Numbered from the stretch's first letter, positions 8,789-17,882 are shown. The stretch: DNA of 64,000 nucleotides from UBA1952 sp965246765 (GCA_965246765.1 CBDFFJ010000005.1:496001-560000); one strand, 5' to 3'. Numbers and translations: made by a program. Notes: generated by a model from the letters alone, not told the origin.

Positions 8789-9019
8789 ATGGAAATCTAT
8801 CAAGACCTCAATGGCAATTCCGGCGTATCGGCCTTTGAGCTTGGCCCTGGATATATCCGCGTCCGGTTTTCTCAGGGTACTGAATATCTCTACACTGCGG
8901 AAAGCGCCGGTGCGCAGCATATCGCCGCGATGCAGCAGCTCGCCGTTGACGGCCGTGGGCTGAGCACCTACATCAGCAAATGCGTGAAGAACAATTACGA
9001 AGCGAAGAGCAGTTACTAA
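8789..9019 (+). CDS. Small KTSC-like domain protein
   Basis: This 76-residue protein has a beta-rich first half (YIRVRFSQGTEYLYT) and a helical second half ending in GLSTYISKCVKN. The arrangement resembles KTSC domains, about 60-residue modules named after a lysyl-tRNA synthetase C-terminal region, in which VxFxxGxxYxY is followed by a small helix pair. The match is by eye and modest. The gene ends 31 nt before the DUF72 gene in the same orientation. Confidence 0.55.
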   Translation: MEIYQDLNGNSGVSAFELGPGYIRVRFSQGTEYLYTAESAGAQHIAAMQQLAVDGRGLSTYISKCVKNNYEAKSSY

Positions 9020-9050
9020 CGGTTCACGCGGCTTGGCTAACTTGCTTTCC

Positions 9051-9947
9051 ATGGAATTCGGAAAGCTGGAACTGCAGGAACTAGAAACGGCTGACCTCAG
9101 CCTGCCGCCCGACCCGCCGCATACAGCGAAGGTGCTGAGCAAAGGGAAAGGCAAGACGAAATTTTACATCGGCTGCGCCAAATGGGGCCGCAAGGATTGG
9201 ATTGGCAAGCTGTATCCACCAGGCACGAAGGAGAAGGATTTTTTGAAGGAATACGCGAAGCATTTCAACGCTATTGAGTTCAATGGGTTTTTCTACAATC
9301 TGCAGTCGGTGGAGACGATACACAAGTGGAAGGCTGCGGTGCCGGACGGGTTTAAGTTTTGCCCTAAGTTCACGCAAAGCATTACGCACTACAAGCGCCT
9401 GAAGGATGCGGAGGCGGATGTGGATGCTTACCTCGCCGTAGTGCATGAGTTCGGTGAGCATCTCGGCCCCATTTTCCTGATGCCGAACCCGCAGATGAAT
9501 ACGGCGCAGCTGGGCGTTATTGAAAAATTCATTGATGACATTCCGAAGGACATTGACCTCTTTCTGGAGCTGCGGCATCCTTCGTGGTATGCGGGCGGCT
9601 ACAACCCTGATTTGCTGAAATACCTGACGAAGGCGAAGCGCGGGACCGTCATCACAGACGCCGCCGGGCGCCGGGATTGCGCGCACATGGAGCAAACCAC
9701 GCCGGAATGCTTTATCCGTTTCGTGGGGAACTCGCTGCATAAGTCGGACTATACGCGCATTGATGATTGGGTGACGCGCATCGGCGAATGGATGAAGGAA
9801 GGTCTGGAGAGCTGCTACTTCTTTATGCATCAGCACGAGGAGCTGCATTCGCCGGAGCTTATCAAGTATTTCATTGAGCAAATGAACGGGCGCAACGGGA
9901 CGGATATTCCGCCTGTGAAAATGCAGAACGATGGCGGGCTTTTTTAA
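9051..9947 (+). CDS. DUF72 (YecE-like) family protein
   Basis: This TIM-barrel protein of about 298 residues belongs to the DUF72/YecE family, whose biochemical role is unknown. Typical family segments are FYIGCAKWGRKDWIGKLYP, AIEFNGFFYN, FKFCPKFTQSITH, LELRHPSW, and a late CYFFMHQHEE. A TTG 18 nt upstream is in frame, but the ATG at 9051 is preferred. The RNA ligase-like gene follows after 3 nt, so the two are probably translated from one message. Confidence 0.88.
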   Translation: MEFGKLELQELETADLSLPPDPPHTAKVLSKGKGKTKFYIGCAKWGRKDWIGKLYPPGTKEKDFLKEYAKHFNAIEFNGFFYNLQSVETIHKWKAAVPDGFKFCPKFTQSITHYKRLKDAEADVDAYLAVVHEFGEHLGPIFLMPNPQMNTAQLGVIEKFIDDIPKDIDLFLELRHPSWYAGGYNPDLLKYLTKAKRGTVITDAAGRRDCAHMEQTTPECFIRFVGNSLHKSDYTRIDDWVTRIGEWMKEGLESCYFFMHQHEELHSPELIKYFIEQMNGRNGTDIPPVKMQNDGGLF

Positions 9948-9950
9948 GAA

Positions 9951-10532
9951 ATGGAACAGGAAGTGCTCTGGCTGATTGCCCTTGTTCCGCCGCTGGATGT
10001 TGCGAAGCGGATAGATGATATCCGGCAGGAATTTGCCGCGAATTTTAATTGCGTCAAAGCTCTGAAGCCGCCGGTTCATCTGACGCTCTACACCTTGCTG
10101 AAGCTTCACGATGCGGATATGGATGCGCAGATTGGGAAGCTGCGAAACTGGGTGTCTGTACAACCGCGGTTCCGGCTGGAGCTGAAGAATTTCAATTTCT
10201 TTGAGAACGCGAAAAGCCCCGTGGTGTACATAGATGTTGTCGCGAACGCAGACCTGAAGGCGTTCAACACCGGCATCACGCGCGAGCTGAAAAAGCTGTT
10301 CGGCTTGGAAGATTTAAGCAAGCAAACCTTTCGTCCGCACTTCACCATCGGCTATCGCGATATATCACCGGAGATTTTCCCGCAGGTGAAGCAGGCCTAC
10401 AATAGGCGGACATTCGGCGCAGTGTTCAAAGTGGAGCATGTCGTTGTGTTCCGGCACAATCGCCGGCAATGGGTGGAGCTGCATAGCCTGCCTTTAGCCG
10501 ACGATCGGATTGAGCAGGGGACTCTGTGGTAG
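9951..10532 (+). CDS. 2'-5' RNA ligase/cyclic phosphodiesterase family protein
   Basis: This 193-residue protein has the two HxT motifs that define the 2H phosphoesterase superfamily: HLTLYT near residue 43 and HFTIGY near residue 130. They sit in the expected halves of the bilobed fold. Members (LigT/ThpR) act on RNA 2',3'-cyclic phosphates or 2'-5' linkages; the natural substrate here is unknown. It follows the DUF72 gene with a 3-nt gap. Confidence 0.85.
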   Translation: MEQEVLWLIALVPPLDVAKRIDDIRQEFAANFNCVKALKPPVHLTLYTLLKLHDADMDAQIGKLRNWVSVQPRFRLELKNFNFFENAKSPVVYIDVVANADLKAFNTGITRELKKLFGLEDLSKQTFRPHFTIGYRDISPEIFPQVKQAYNRRTFGAVFKVEHVVVFRHNRRQWVELHSLPLADDRIEQGTLW

Positions 10533-10583
10533 CCGTTTTTTCGGATAGGCGCTTTATCTTGTCGCCGTACTAAACTGACGTCT

Positions 10584-10976
10584 ATGCGATACCTGTGCTC
10601 ACTCTTATTTGCGCTGTGCATTACCGCCTCAAGTGGTGCGCAGGAAATAGACCCTTCAGCGCCGGTGACAACAGATACAGCAGTCATTCTGCGCACTTAT
10701 GTCGCGGGTCTAAAGCACCATGTTTCGCGAAAGGAGTATGACGCTTTGCAGATTGGTGAGATGCTTATTCTAAAAGCCGAACCGGAGAATAAGTATGACC
10801 CGCATGCGATTGCTGTTTACAAAGGCAGCGATAAGCTTGGCTTCATTCCCGCGCAGGAAGCGGAAGCTTTAAGCGAGGTGATTTCGGCTGCGGCGCTGAT
10901 TGGAATCGTGACGAAAAAGGGAAGTGAGGAAAGTCAGGCAGCGATGTCCGTTTCTATAGCTGTGCGGCGGGAATAG
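10584..10976 (+). CDS. Secreted HIRAN-domain protein
   Basis: This 130-residue protein has a signal peptide (a hydrophobic run ending near ASSGAQ at residue 20). The mature part is essentially one HIRAN domain: LILKAEPENKYDPHAIAV, then KLGFIPAQEA. HIRAN domains are usually found inside DNA-repair and helicase proteins and bind DNA ends, so a stand-alone exported version is unusual; its ligand is unknown. The stop lies 1 nt from the stop of the convergent AbiEii-like gene. Confidence 0.75.
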   Translation: MRYLCSLLFALCITASSGAQEIDPSAPVTTDTAVILRTYVAGLKHHVSRKEYDALQIGEMLILKAEPENKYDPHAIAVYKGSDKLGFIPAQEAEALSEVISAAALIGIVTKKGSEESQAAMSVSIAVRRE

Positions 10977-10977
10977 A

Positions 10978-11604
10978 CTACTTCAAGTAATCGCGCACCG
11001 CTTTAGCAATTGTCTTCTTCACCTTCGCCCATGTCAGCTTCTGCAAAGAGACCGGCGTTTCACTTTCTTCCGCGTCGGCGAAATAGCTCAAGGCATCCGG
11101 TATGGAAATAAGCAGCATATGCGAAGGGAATTTCCGGCTGTGCCACTCTATAATCTGCTCCAATGAGTACTTGTTGAGCAGCAGCGCCATGTCCCAAAAA
11201 TCCTTCTTTCGGCCGCGGCCTAAAATGGCGTTCACCTTCATCGCGGCAATGTCCGCATCGCTGTAAAGCGAAATCCCGTCTCCGATTTCCAACTGTTCAA
11301 TGATGGGATGTGGAAAGTAAACGATGTCCGCCTTTACGTTGCGGATGTAAGCAAAGATGCCCACACGTGTCAGCGCGTTCTCAAAAACAAAATCTGCTCC
11401 GAAATACGCCTTAAGCGCGTCCCTGATTAAGCTGAAATCCGGCTGCTCATTGCAGAATAAATCCAAATCAACAGATGTCCGGTGCTCATACCGGATTGCC
11501 AAGGCTGTGCCACCTACAAGATGGAAACCGGCAAGCTCCGGCATAGCCTGTAGCTCCCTTAATAGGGATAAAGTCCCGGGTTCAACTGCCTGAGCTGGTA
11601 GCAT
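10978..11604 (-). CDS. AbiEii/AbiGii-type nucleotidyltransferase toxin
   Basis: This 208-residue protein has the minimal nucleotidyltransferase signature of AbiEii toxins: LVGGTALAIRYEHR followed by SVDLDLF, which holds the paired acidic metal ligands, then a later GRGRKKDFWDMALLL segment. Such enzymes can act as the toxin of type IV or related TA systems and in abortive phage infection. It overlaps the small upstream gene by 46 nt, as a TA pair often does. Confidence 0.85.
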   Translation of the reverse strand: MLPAQAVEPGTLSLLRELQAMPELAGFHLVGGTALAIRYEHRTSVDLDLFCNEQPDFSLIRDALKAYFGADFVFENALTRVGIFAYIRNVKADIVYFPHPIIEQLEIGDGISLYSDADIAAMKVNAILGRGRKKDFWDMALLLNKYSLEQIIEWHSRKFPSHMLLISIPDALSYFADAEESETPVSLQKLTWAKVKKTIAKAVRDYLK

Positions 11605-11855
11605 CGGAATTCGCTGAGCGGCGCGTCAATCACCGCGCTGGCAAGATATATCTTTTCTATCGGCAGGTACTTTGCGTTGAGCAGCGCCTTGCGGACGAGC
11701 GCGTCTCCATAATACCGCCTGCAAGCCCGCACATCTTCCACATCGCCGCGCTCAAATACGCGCTCAATTACGAAGGACGCCTTGGCATCCCAGTCTATCT
11801 TATCAAAGTCCACATCCCAGAAGATGCGGCGGGCGAATTGGGGATTGGATTTCAT
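11559..11855 (-). CDS. DUF6922-like protein, probable antitoxin partner
   Basis: This 98-residue protein begins with FARRIFWDVDFDKIDWD and continues with a helical FVIERVFERGDVEDVRACRRYYG. The pattern matches the small proteins commonly paired with AbiEii-like nucleotidyltransferases in Bacteroidota. It lies directly upstream and overlaps the toxin gene by 46 nt in a different frame. The antitoxin role comes from the arrangement and is not shown by sequence. Confidence 0.75.
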   Translation of the reverse strand: MKSNPQFARRIFWDVDFDKIDWDAKASFVIERVFERGDVEDVRACRRYYGDALVRKALLNAKYLPIEKIYLASAVIDAPLSEFRCYQLRQLNPGLYPY

Positions 11856-11918
11856 GGTTTCAAAAAAAGAAGTGGTTGGTGAGAATACCGGCAGGCAGCA
11901 AGACTAGTTATCAGCATT

Positions 11919-12755
11919 CTACTTTTTAGGAGTTCCTAGCAGAGGACTTTTAAGTGAATCGGCTTCTTTTTTATGATTGTCCTTTGGTGATGTTATCTCT
12001 CTGCAACCATTAATACTCGTAATCGTTGTCGCAGTTGAACCAACGACTAGGACAATGATTATAATGGCTGCGACAATTGGGTTGTCTTTAATCTTGTTAA
12101 GCCACCTATCTGTTCTGTTTTCTGCTTTTGCTTGATTTACAAGTTTCCCGTCTTCATATAGGCGTATTTCTTTCTCAAACGCTTTTTTGAAATGGTATGT
12201 GAGGTCCTCTAAAATTCTTAGGTACGTTGTTAAGTCCTCTTCTTCAATAATCTCAAGCTTTTCGTCAACGCAACAGAAATTGTGGTTTGTAAAAGTCGTG
12301 AGCACGGAACTGTGAGTAAAAATATTGAAGACATATTGTTGATAGACCTCGTTGTGCGCATATTTAGTTCGTGCTTCGCTTGCCATGTACGCAGCAGTAT
12401 CAACATTTACTTTATTGTCGTAGGCGTCAAGTTTGTCTTTATTCCATCTTTCTACAATTGCAACGAAGTATTCAAAATCTGTGTTCATTAATTCAAAGTC
12501 GTTGATGTTCTCTTTAAGTTCTTCAAAAAATGAAATTTTGGTTTGGTCGTTTGTGGTGTGTATTACTTGTGATACCTCTTCATTGAAATAAGCAAACTGC
12601 TTCTTGAGGTGACTTATTTTCCAACCCAATCCATGCTGATGATAATAATAGTCCGGCTCTTTAAAATGCTTTGCAAACTCAGCAATCATTTTTACGCTTC
12701 TTAATTCAATCAGACCATTTACTGACGAATTTTTCTCTGGAAAACTTGGTTTCAT
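11919..12755 (-). CDS. Hypothetical single-pass membrane protein, AT-rich
   Basis: This 278-residue protein has a mostly helical, charged soluble part and one transmembrane segment near residues 228-250 (rich in Ile and Val), followed by a short lysine-rich tail. No family was recognised. Its codon use is AT-rich compared with the surrounding genes, which together with the neighbouring TA pair suggests a horizontally acquired defence-type island. The gene starts at an ATG at 12755 with a 200-nt non-coding gap before the kor locus. Confidence 0.7.
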   Translation of the reverse strand: MKPSFPEKNSSVNGLIELRSVKMIAEFAKHFKEPDYYYHQHGLGWKISHLKKQFAYFNEEVSQVIHTTNDQTKISFFEELKENINDFELMNTDFEYFVAIVERWNKDKLDAYDNKVNVDTAAYMASEARTKYAHNEVYQQYVFNIFTHSSVLTTFTNHNFCCVDEKLEIIEEEDLTTYLRILEDLTYHFKKAFEKEIRLYEDGKLVNQAKAENRTDRWLNKIKDNPIVAAIIIIVLVVGSTATTITSINGCREITSPKDNHKKEADSLKSPLLGTPKK

Positions 12756-12957
12756 GCTATAGGTCGGAAATAAGTAGAGAGTAATAATTTTCTATCCAAC
12801 GCCGAATATACATCCCACGCGAAAAGCCAAACAGACTGAAAAACCCCAAAACGTGCGACGCAAGGGACGATTGGCAACGAACAGAACCCCGACTAAATAA
12901 TCGCCCCATCCTTTGAGCTAATAATTTTCCCTACATTTCACAGGCCGTAAAACCAGC

Positions 12958-14760
12958 ATGTCCATGCAGCCTACCAACATCAAAGACCCCGAGTATTTTC
13001 ATAAGGTCGTGGATTGCCAGTATGCCTGTCCGGCGCATACGCCCGTGCCCGAGTACATCCGCCTGATTGCGCAAGGGAAGTACAGCGAGGCCTATATGAT
13101 TAACTGGGACAGCAACGTCTTCCCCGGCATTCTCGGCCGCACCTGCGACCGCCCCTGCGAGCCAGCTTGCCGGCGCGGACGTGTGGAAGAAGAGCCGGTT
13201 GCGATATGCAGATTGAAGCGTGTGGCTGCAGATTTCAAGGATGATGTGGTTGGCTACATGCCGCAAGGCCCTTTCCCTTCTAACGGAAAGAAGATTGCGC
13301 TTATTGGCGCTGGCCCGGCTTCGCTCACGGTCGCGCGCGACTTAGCGCCGCTTGGCTACGAGATTCATCTTTACGACGAGCAGAAAGCTGGCGGCGGATT
13401 TATGCGCTCGCAGATTCCGTCGTTCCGCCTTCCGGCAGAAGTGCTGGATGAGGAAGTTGGTTACATCCTGCGCCTCGGCATTCACACGCAATTCAATAAC
13501 TACGTCTCTTCCCTCAAAGAGCTTTTACAAAAAGACTACGACGCCGTCTTCGTAGGCAGCGGCGCACCTAAAGGCCGCGACTTACCGCTTCCGGGACGCG
13601 AAGAAGGTGCAGCCAACATCCACATCGGTATCAACTGGCTGGCCAATGTTGCCTTTGAGCATACAGCACAAATTGGCAGGCGCGTGATTGTTCTTGGTGG
13701 TGGCAATACCGCTATGGATTGCTGCCGCACTGCACGCCGCGTGGGTGGTGAAGAGGTGAAGGTGATTGTCCGCTCGCCCTTTGCAGAGATGAAAGCTTCT
13801 CCCTGGGAAAAGGAAGATGCGATGCACGAAGACATTCCCATCATAGACAATCACGTCCCCGTTTCTTTCGTCATTGAGAATGGCAAGCTCACGGGAATGA
13901 TGTTTCAGAAAGTATCCGCCGTTTATGATGAGAAGGGCAAGCGCACATTACAACCCACGGGCGAGCCGGACGCCTTCTATCCCGCCGACGATGTGCTCGT
14001 AGCCGTTGGTCAGGAAAACGCCTTTCCATGGATAGAGCGCAACCTCGGTATTGACTTTGACAAATGGGGCATGCCGGTGGTGGATGAAACAACCTTCGCC
14101 TCCTCGCATCCCAAAGTATTCTTCGGCGGCGACGCCGCTTTTGGCCCCAAGAATGTAATCACTGCTGTGGCGCACGGGCATCAGGCGGCCATCTCCATGC
14201 ACCTCGCCTGCGAAGGCCAGAACCTCGTCGCCGACCGCCCGCATCCGCATACCAATCTGCACGCGCAGAAGATGGGCATCCACGAATGGAGCTACGACAG
14301 CTATGTGGTGGAAGACGAGCGCTACCTCGTGCCGCAGGCCGGCAAGGAAGCTACCCTGCGCGACCGCAAGAAGGAAGTAGAGCTTGGCTTTGACCTGCCC
14401 ACCGCCTTCCGCGAAGCGCAACGCTGCCTCAACTGCGATGTGCAGACCGTCTTCGCCGAAGACAAGTGCATAGAGTGCGACGCCTGCATGGACATCTGCC
14501 CCACCTCCTGCATCTCCTTTATCGCCGACGGGCCCGAGGAGGACATCCGCACGCGCACCAAAGTGCCCGCCCTCAACCTCACACAGGACCTCTACGTAAG
14601 CGGCGAGCTAAAGACCCACCGCATCATGGTGAAGGACGAGGACGTATGCCTCCACTGCGGCCTCTGCGCGGAACGCTGCCCCACAGCAGCCTGGGATATG
14701 CAGCAGTATTGGTATAATGTGGTGAAGGCGCCGGGGTGTGGAGTTTTGGAGGCGGTGTAG
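12958..14760 (+). CDS. FAD/NAD(P) Fe-S oxidoreductase (GltD-like) of kor locus
   Basis: This 600-residue protein is built like the glutamate synthase small chain, with ferredoxin domains added. The N-terminus carries Cys clusters (CQYACPAHTPV near residue 20; CDRPCEPACRRG near 62). An FAD site GAGPAS lies near 116, an NAD(P) site GGGNTAMD near 243, and two 4Fe-4S motifs (CIECDACMDICPTSC and CLHCGLCAERCPT) lie near 505 and 565. It probably moves electrons between NAD(P)H and the ferredoxin used by the 2-oxoacid oxidoreductase encoded downstream. A TACATTTC box 22 nt before the ATG could be the -7 element. Confidence 0.88.
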   Translation: MSMQPTNIKDPEYFHKVVDCQYACPAHTPVPEYIRLIAQGKYSEAYMINWDSNVFPGILGRTCDRPCEPACRRGRVEEEPVAICRLKRVAADFKDDVVGYMPQGPFPSNGKKIALIGAGPASLTVARDLAPLGYEIHLYDEQKAGGGFMRSQIPSFRLPAEVLDEEVGYILRLGIHTQFNNYVSSLKELLQKDYDAVFVGSGAPKGRDLPLPGREEGAANIHIGINWLANVAFEHTAQIGRRVIVLGGGNTAMDCCRTARRVGGEEVKVIVRSPFAEMKASPWEKEDAMHEDIPIIDNHVPVSFVIENGKLTGMMFQKVSAVYDEKGKRTLQPTGEPDAFYPADDVLVAVGQENAFPWIERNLGIDFDKWGMPVVDETTFASSHPKVFFGGDAAFGPKNVITAVAHGHQAAISMHLACEGQNLVADRPHPHTNLHAQKMGIHEWSYDSYVVEDERYLVPQAGKEATLRDRKKEVELGFDLPTAFREAQRCLNCDVQTVFAEDKCIECDACMDICPTSCISFIADGPEEDIRTRTKVPALNLTQDLYVSGELKTHRIMVKDEDVCLHCGLCAERCPTAAWDMQQYWYNVVKAPGCGVLEAV

Positions 14761-14882
14761 GAGGTCTTGTTTGTCAGCTTTTGGAATGCTATTGAGCGTT
14801 CGTTGCGACGCTCCGTTCATCGTTCGTCAGTCTGTTGGGCTTTTCTCATTAGCTATGCATTTCAACCTTCACAACCTTAAAT

Positions 14883-15329
14883 ATGGAAAAGCCGCCCATT
14901 GAAATTTGGCCAAACAAAAAGTATTTGATTGCGTTTGCAATCATTCTAGTACTTGCGACGGCTGCCAGTACTTGGTACATTTTCACCGCCGCTAAATATG
15001 CAGGCTTCCATTTCCTTAAAATTGTTCAGCCGCTATTAGCTTTATACGCTCTATACACGGCATATAAAATCCGAAAACGAATTCAGAACAATCAGCCTTT
15101 CCTTACAATTGCGTCAGACTCACTAACAATTAATTCCAGCGATTCTCCCGAAACTTTTTATTGGTCGGAAATTTCCGGCGTTTCTACTTCTGAAGAAGAC
15201 AATAATTATTACCTCATTTTGTTTCTGTCAACCGGTGAGAAGAAGGTGAGCGTATCATGGTTAGACCATAGTTCGTCACAAATTCTAAGTTTGGTTGAAG
15301 AATATCGGGAACAAGCCCGTTCAGTTTAG
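14883..15329 (+). CDS. Two-helix membrane protein with PH-like domain, hypothetical
   Basis: This 148-residue protein has two transmembrane helices (about residues 14-34 and 40-60), then a soluble beta-rich part (FLTIASDSLTINSS, then WSEISGVST) that resembles the PH-like output of STM3941-type small membrane proteins. The function is unknown. It is AT-rich compared with the flanking genes and stands alone between the Fe-S oxidoreductase and the repeat island. Confidence 0.65.
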   Translation: MEKPPIEIWPNKKYLIAFAIILVLATAASTWYIFTAAKYAGFHFLKIVQPLLALYALYTAYKIRKRIQNNQPFLTIASDSLTINSSDSPETFYWSEISGVSTSEEDNNYYLILFLSTGEKKVSVSWLDHSSSQILSLVEEYREQARSV

Positions 15330-15375
15330 TCCCAACACATACCAGATAACAGTTGGGCTTAGACTCCTGTCTAAG

Positions 15376-15640
15376 CCCGTCCGGCAGGCAATCTCCTGAT
15401 TGGCCAGATTGCGGGTCAGGCCCGCAATGACAGGAACCATTAAGCTGCTGTTCGTTGATTAAGCTTTGCTTGTCTGCTGATGATGTATTTATTCCTCAGC
15501 CCAATCAAACCTGTCATTGCGGCCCCGAGCCGCAATCTGCCGGTGTCACGCCACGGGAAACCAAACGAGCGAAGAACAAGCATTGAGCAGATTGCGGGTC
15601 TGCTGCCCGCAATGACAGCTATTCATTAAGCTTTGTACCT
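15376..15640. repeat. Island of GATTGCGGG palindromic repeats
   Basis: Three short palindromes of one family lie here: AGATTGCGGGTCAGGCCCGC (from 15406), its inverted relative with GCGGCCCCGAGCCGC (15510-15543), and a copy with a different loop (15588-15618). Each ends in AATGACAG or its complement. A fourth copy is at 15929-15958. No gene is present in this 300-nt stretch. Confidence 0.8.
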
Positions 15641-15670
15641 TGATTGAGCTTTCCTCAAATAACCATAATC

Positions 15671-15835
15671 ATGGACAAGCTGCATCGTTACTATGTCTAT
15701 TTCGTCTCCAACAAGAACCGGACGACATTCTACGTCGGCGTAACGAACAGCATTGCGCGCCGCGCTACTGAACATGCAGAAGGGCGGGACAGCGGCTTCA
15801 CCGCAAAGTATAACTGCCACGCCCGGTTCTGCTAA
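15671..15835 (+). pseudogene. Truncated GIY-YIG endonuclease-like gene
   Basis: About 54 residues from the ATG match the N-terminal half of small GIY-YIG (UPF0213/YhbQ-like) proteins: YYVYFVSNKNRTTFYVGVTN, then ARRATEHAEG and a GFTAKYNCH segment. Normal family members continue with an LVYYE stretch, but here the frame ends in ARFC-stop, and 14 nt later a REP hairpin (15849-15872) begins. The C-terminal half is missing. It is probably a remnant left by repeat insertion or deletion. Confidence 0.75.
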
Positions 15836-15848
15836 GTCTTTGATAGTT

Positions 15849-15872
15849 CTGCCAAGTCTTCGGACTTGGCAG
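15849..15872. repeat. REP hairpin, copy 6, perfect short form
   Basis: CTGCCAAGTC and GACTTGGCAG form a perfect 10-bp stem with a TTCG tetraloop. It is the same core as the RAYT-associated REPs but about 10 kb away from the transposase gene. Confidence 0.85.
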
Positions 15873-15880
15873 GCGCGGGA

Positions 15881-15958
15881 GGCAATCTTCAGATTGCCGT
15901 AGCAACGAGCGTAAGAACATTGATTAATCAGATTGCGGGTCAGGCCCGCAATGACAGG
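15881..15958. repeat. Further palindromes: GGCAATCT hairpin and GATTGCGGG copy
   Basis: GGCAATCT-TC-AGATTGCC (15881-15898) is a perfect small hairpin. CAGATTGCGGGTCAGGCCCG and the bases after it (15929-15958) form a near-identical copy of the element at 15406. Together with the adjacent REP they fill the space upstream of korA. Confidence 0.75.
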
Positions 15959-16061
15959 AACCATTGAGCGATTGTTCCTTGATGGAACAGCAGGAAACAA
16001 GGCATTTCCTTTCCATCCCAACATCGCTTACCTTGTCCGTCTATAAAAAAGACCGACCCGC

Positions 16062-17861
16062 ATGGCCGATTCGCTCACCAACAACTTCGTCGTCCGCTTT
16101 GCCAATGTGAACGGCACCGGCTCCGCTTCCGCGAATGCGTTGTTCACCAAAGCCATCTTCCGCATGGGCGTGCCGGTGACGCCTAAGAACATCTTTCCGT
16201 CCAACATTCAGGGCTTGCCTACCTGGTATGAGGTGCGCGTGAGCGAGAAGGGTTACCTCGGCCGCCGCGAGGGCATAGACCTCATGGTGAGCGTGAACCC
16301 GCAAAGCATGCACGCGGATGTGGCGAACGTGAAAGAAGGCGGATACTTTTTGTATGACAGCACAAAGCCGCTGGCAGAAGAGCTGCACCGCGAAGACATT
16401 CATTACCTCGGCGTCCCGCTGATGGAATTGTGCAACCAGAATTACACAGACGCGCGGCAGCGACAGCTTTTCAAGAACATCATTTACGTCGGCGCATTGA
16501 GCGAGCTGCTCAAGATTGAATTCAGCGAGTTGGAAGGGTTGCTCGCTGAGCAATTTGAAGGCAAGGAGAAGCTCATCCCGATGAACATCAAAGCGCTGAT
16601 GCTGGGCGTGGATTATGTGAAAGCGCACTTCCCTGAACCGCTACCGATGCGTGTAGAACGCCGAAACCTTGTCGGCGACCGCATTATGATAGACGGCAAT
16701 TCTGCCTGCGGCCTCGGCGCGGTTTATGGCGGCGCTACGGTGGTTGCGTGGTATCCCATTACGCCATCCACGTCTGTCGTGGAGGCTTATGCTGATTACG
16801 CGAAAGAATTCCGCATTGATAAGGAAAGCGGCAAGCGCAATTACGCCATCGTGCAGGCGGAAGATGAGCTGGCGGCAATAGGCATGGTGATTGGCGCTAA
16901 CTGGAATGGCGCAAGGTCTTTCACCGCAACGTCTGGCCCCGGCCTGAGCCTGATGAATGAGTTCCTCGGCCTCGCCTACTTCGCCGAAGTGCCGGCCGTG
17001 CTGATAGATGTGCAGCGCACCGGCCCGTCCACTGGAATGCCCACGCGCACGCAGCAGAGCGATGTAATGGAGGCGGCCTATGCCAGTCACGGCGATACAA
17101 AGCAGGTGCTGCTGTTTCCCGCTACGCCGAATGAATGCTTCTCTATGACCGCCGATGCATTTGACCTCGCGGAGCAGTTGCAGACGCCGGTGATTGTGCT
17201 GACGGATTTAGACCTCGGCATGAACGACCACGTCTCGCAGCCCTTCGTGTGGGACGATAGCCGCAGGTATAAGCGCGGCAAGGTGCTCAATGCAGAAATG
17301 TTGGATAAGATGGAACGCTTTGGCCGCTACTTAGACACGGAGAACGACGGCATCCCATACCGGACTTACCCGGCCACGCACCCAACGAAAGGCTCCTTCT
17401 TCACCCGCGGCACCTCGCGTGATGAGTATGCGGCCTATACCGAAGACGGCGCCGCCTACAAGCGCAACGTTGACCGCCTGCTGCGCAAATGGAACACGGC
17501 TAAGACCCTTGTGCCTGCTCCGCATATCTACGACCGTGGTAAGCCTGCGGATGAAGGCATTCTGTTCATTGGCACTTCTATTTATGCGGTGGAAGAAGCC
17601 TTAGATATCCTCGCCGGCAATGGTAAGTGGATGGATGCGATGCGTGTAAAAGCCTTTCCGTTCGGGAAGGAGGTGGAGGAATTTATCGCTGCGCACAAAC
17701 GTGTGTATGTGGTTGACCAGAATCGGGACGCGCAATTGCGCAGCCTGCTGATGATTGAGCTGGGCGTGAGTGCGGAGAAGCTGGTAGCGATTCTGAATTA
17801 CGACGGAATGCCGATTACGGCGGATGCGATTGTGGGTGGGATTGCGGCGGCAGGCGAGTAG
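16062..17861 (+). CDS. korA: 2-oxoacid:ferredoxin oxidoreductase, fused gamma/alpha subunit
   Basis: This 599-residue protein has an N-terminal gamma-type domain (residues 1-190, RFANVNGTGSASANALFTKAI) fused to the alpha domain (from about 210: GNSACGLGAVYGG, WYPITPSTS, AEDELAAIGMVIGANW, TSGPGLSLMNEFLG). This is the usual KorA arrangement of 2-oxoglutarate or related 2-oxoacid ferredoxin oxidoreductases, which convert a 2-oxoacid and CoA to acyl-CoA, CO2 and reduced ferredoxin. The TPP-binding beta subunit is encoded at 18482. Unusually, a toxin-antitoxin pair separates the two subunit genes. The substrate cannot be decided from sequence. Confidence 0.92.
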   Translation: MADSLTNNFVVRFANVNGTGSASANALFTKAIFRMGVPVTPKNIFPSNIQGLPTWYEVRVSEKGYLGRREGIDLMVSVNPQSMHADVANVKEGGYFLYDSTKPLAEELHREDIHYLGVPLMELCNQNYTDARQRQLFKNIIYVGALSELLKIEFSELEGLLAEQFEGKEKLIPMNIKALMLGVDYVKAHFPEPLPMRVERRNLVGDRIMIDGNSACGLGAVYGGATVVAWYPITPSTSVVEAYADYAKEFRIDKESGKRNYAIVQAEDELAAIGMVIGANWNGARSFTATSGPGLSLMNEFLGLAYFAEVPAVLIDVQRTGPSTGMPTRTQQSDVMEAAYASHGDTKQVLLFPATPNECFSMTADAFDLAEQLQTPVIVLTDLDLGMNDHVSQPFVWDDSRRYKRGKVLNAEMLDKMERFGRYLDTENDGIPYRTYPATHPTKGSFFTRGTSRDEYAAYTEDGAAYKRNVDRLLRKWNTAKTLVPAPHIYDRGKPADEGILFIGTSIYAVEEALDILAGNGKWMDAMRVKAFPFGKEVEEFIAAHKRVYVVDQNRDAQLRSLLMIELGVSAEKLVAILNYDGMPITADAIVGGIAAAGE

Positions 17862-17882
17862 AAAAGCAAGGGCTGAACAACC

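Noticed and set aside
9033..9050. Upstream TTG start for the DUF72 gene.
   Set aside because: The ATG at 9051 gives a normal N-terminus and the extra six residues add nothing recognisable.
15626..16024. A 132-codon minus-strand frame with a VIAGLTRNL segment.
   Set aside because: That segment is the translation of the GATTGCGGG repeat family and appears in many wrongly annotated ORFs; the frame spans several repeats and the GIY-YIG remnant.
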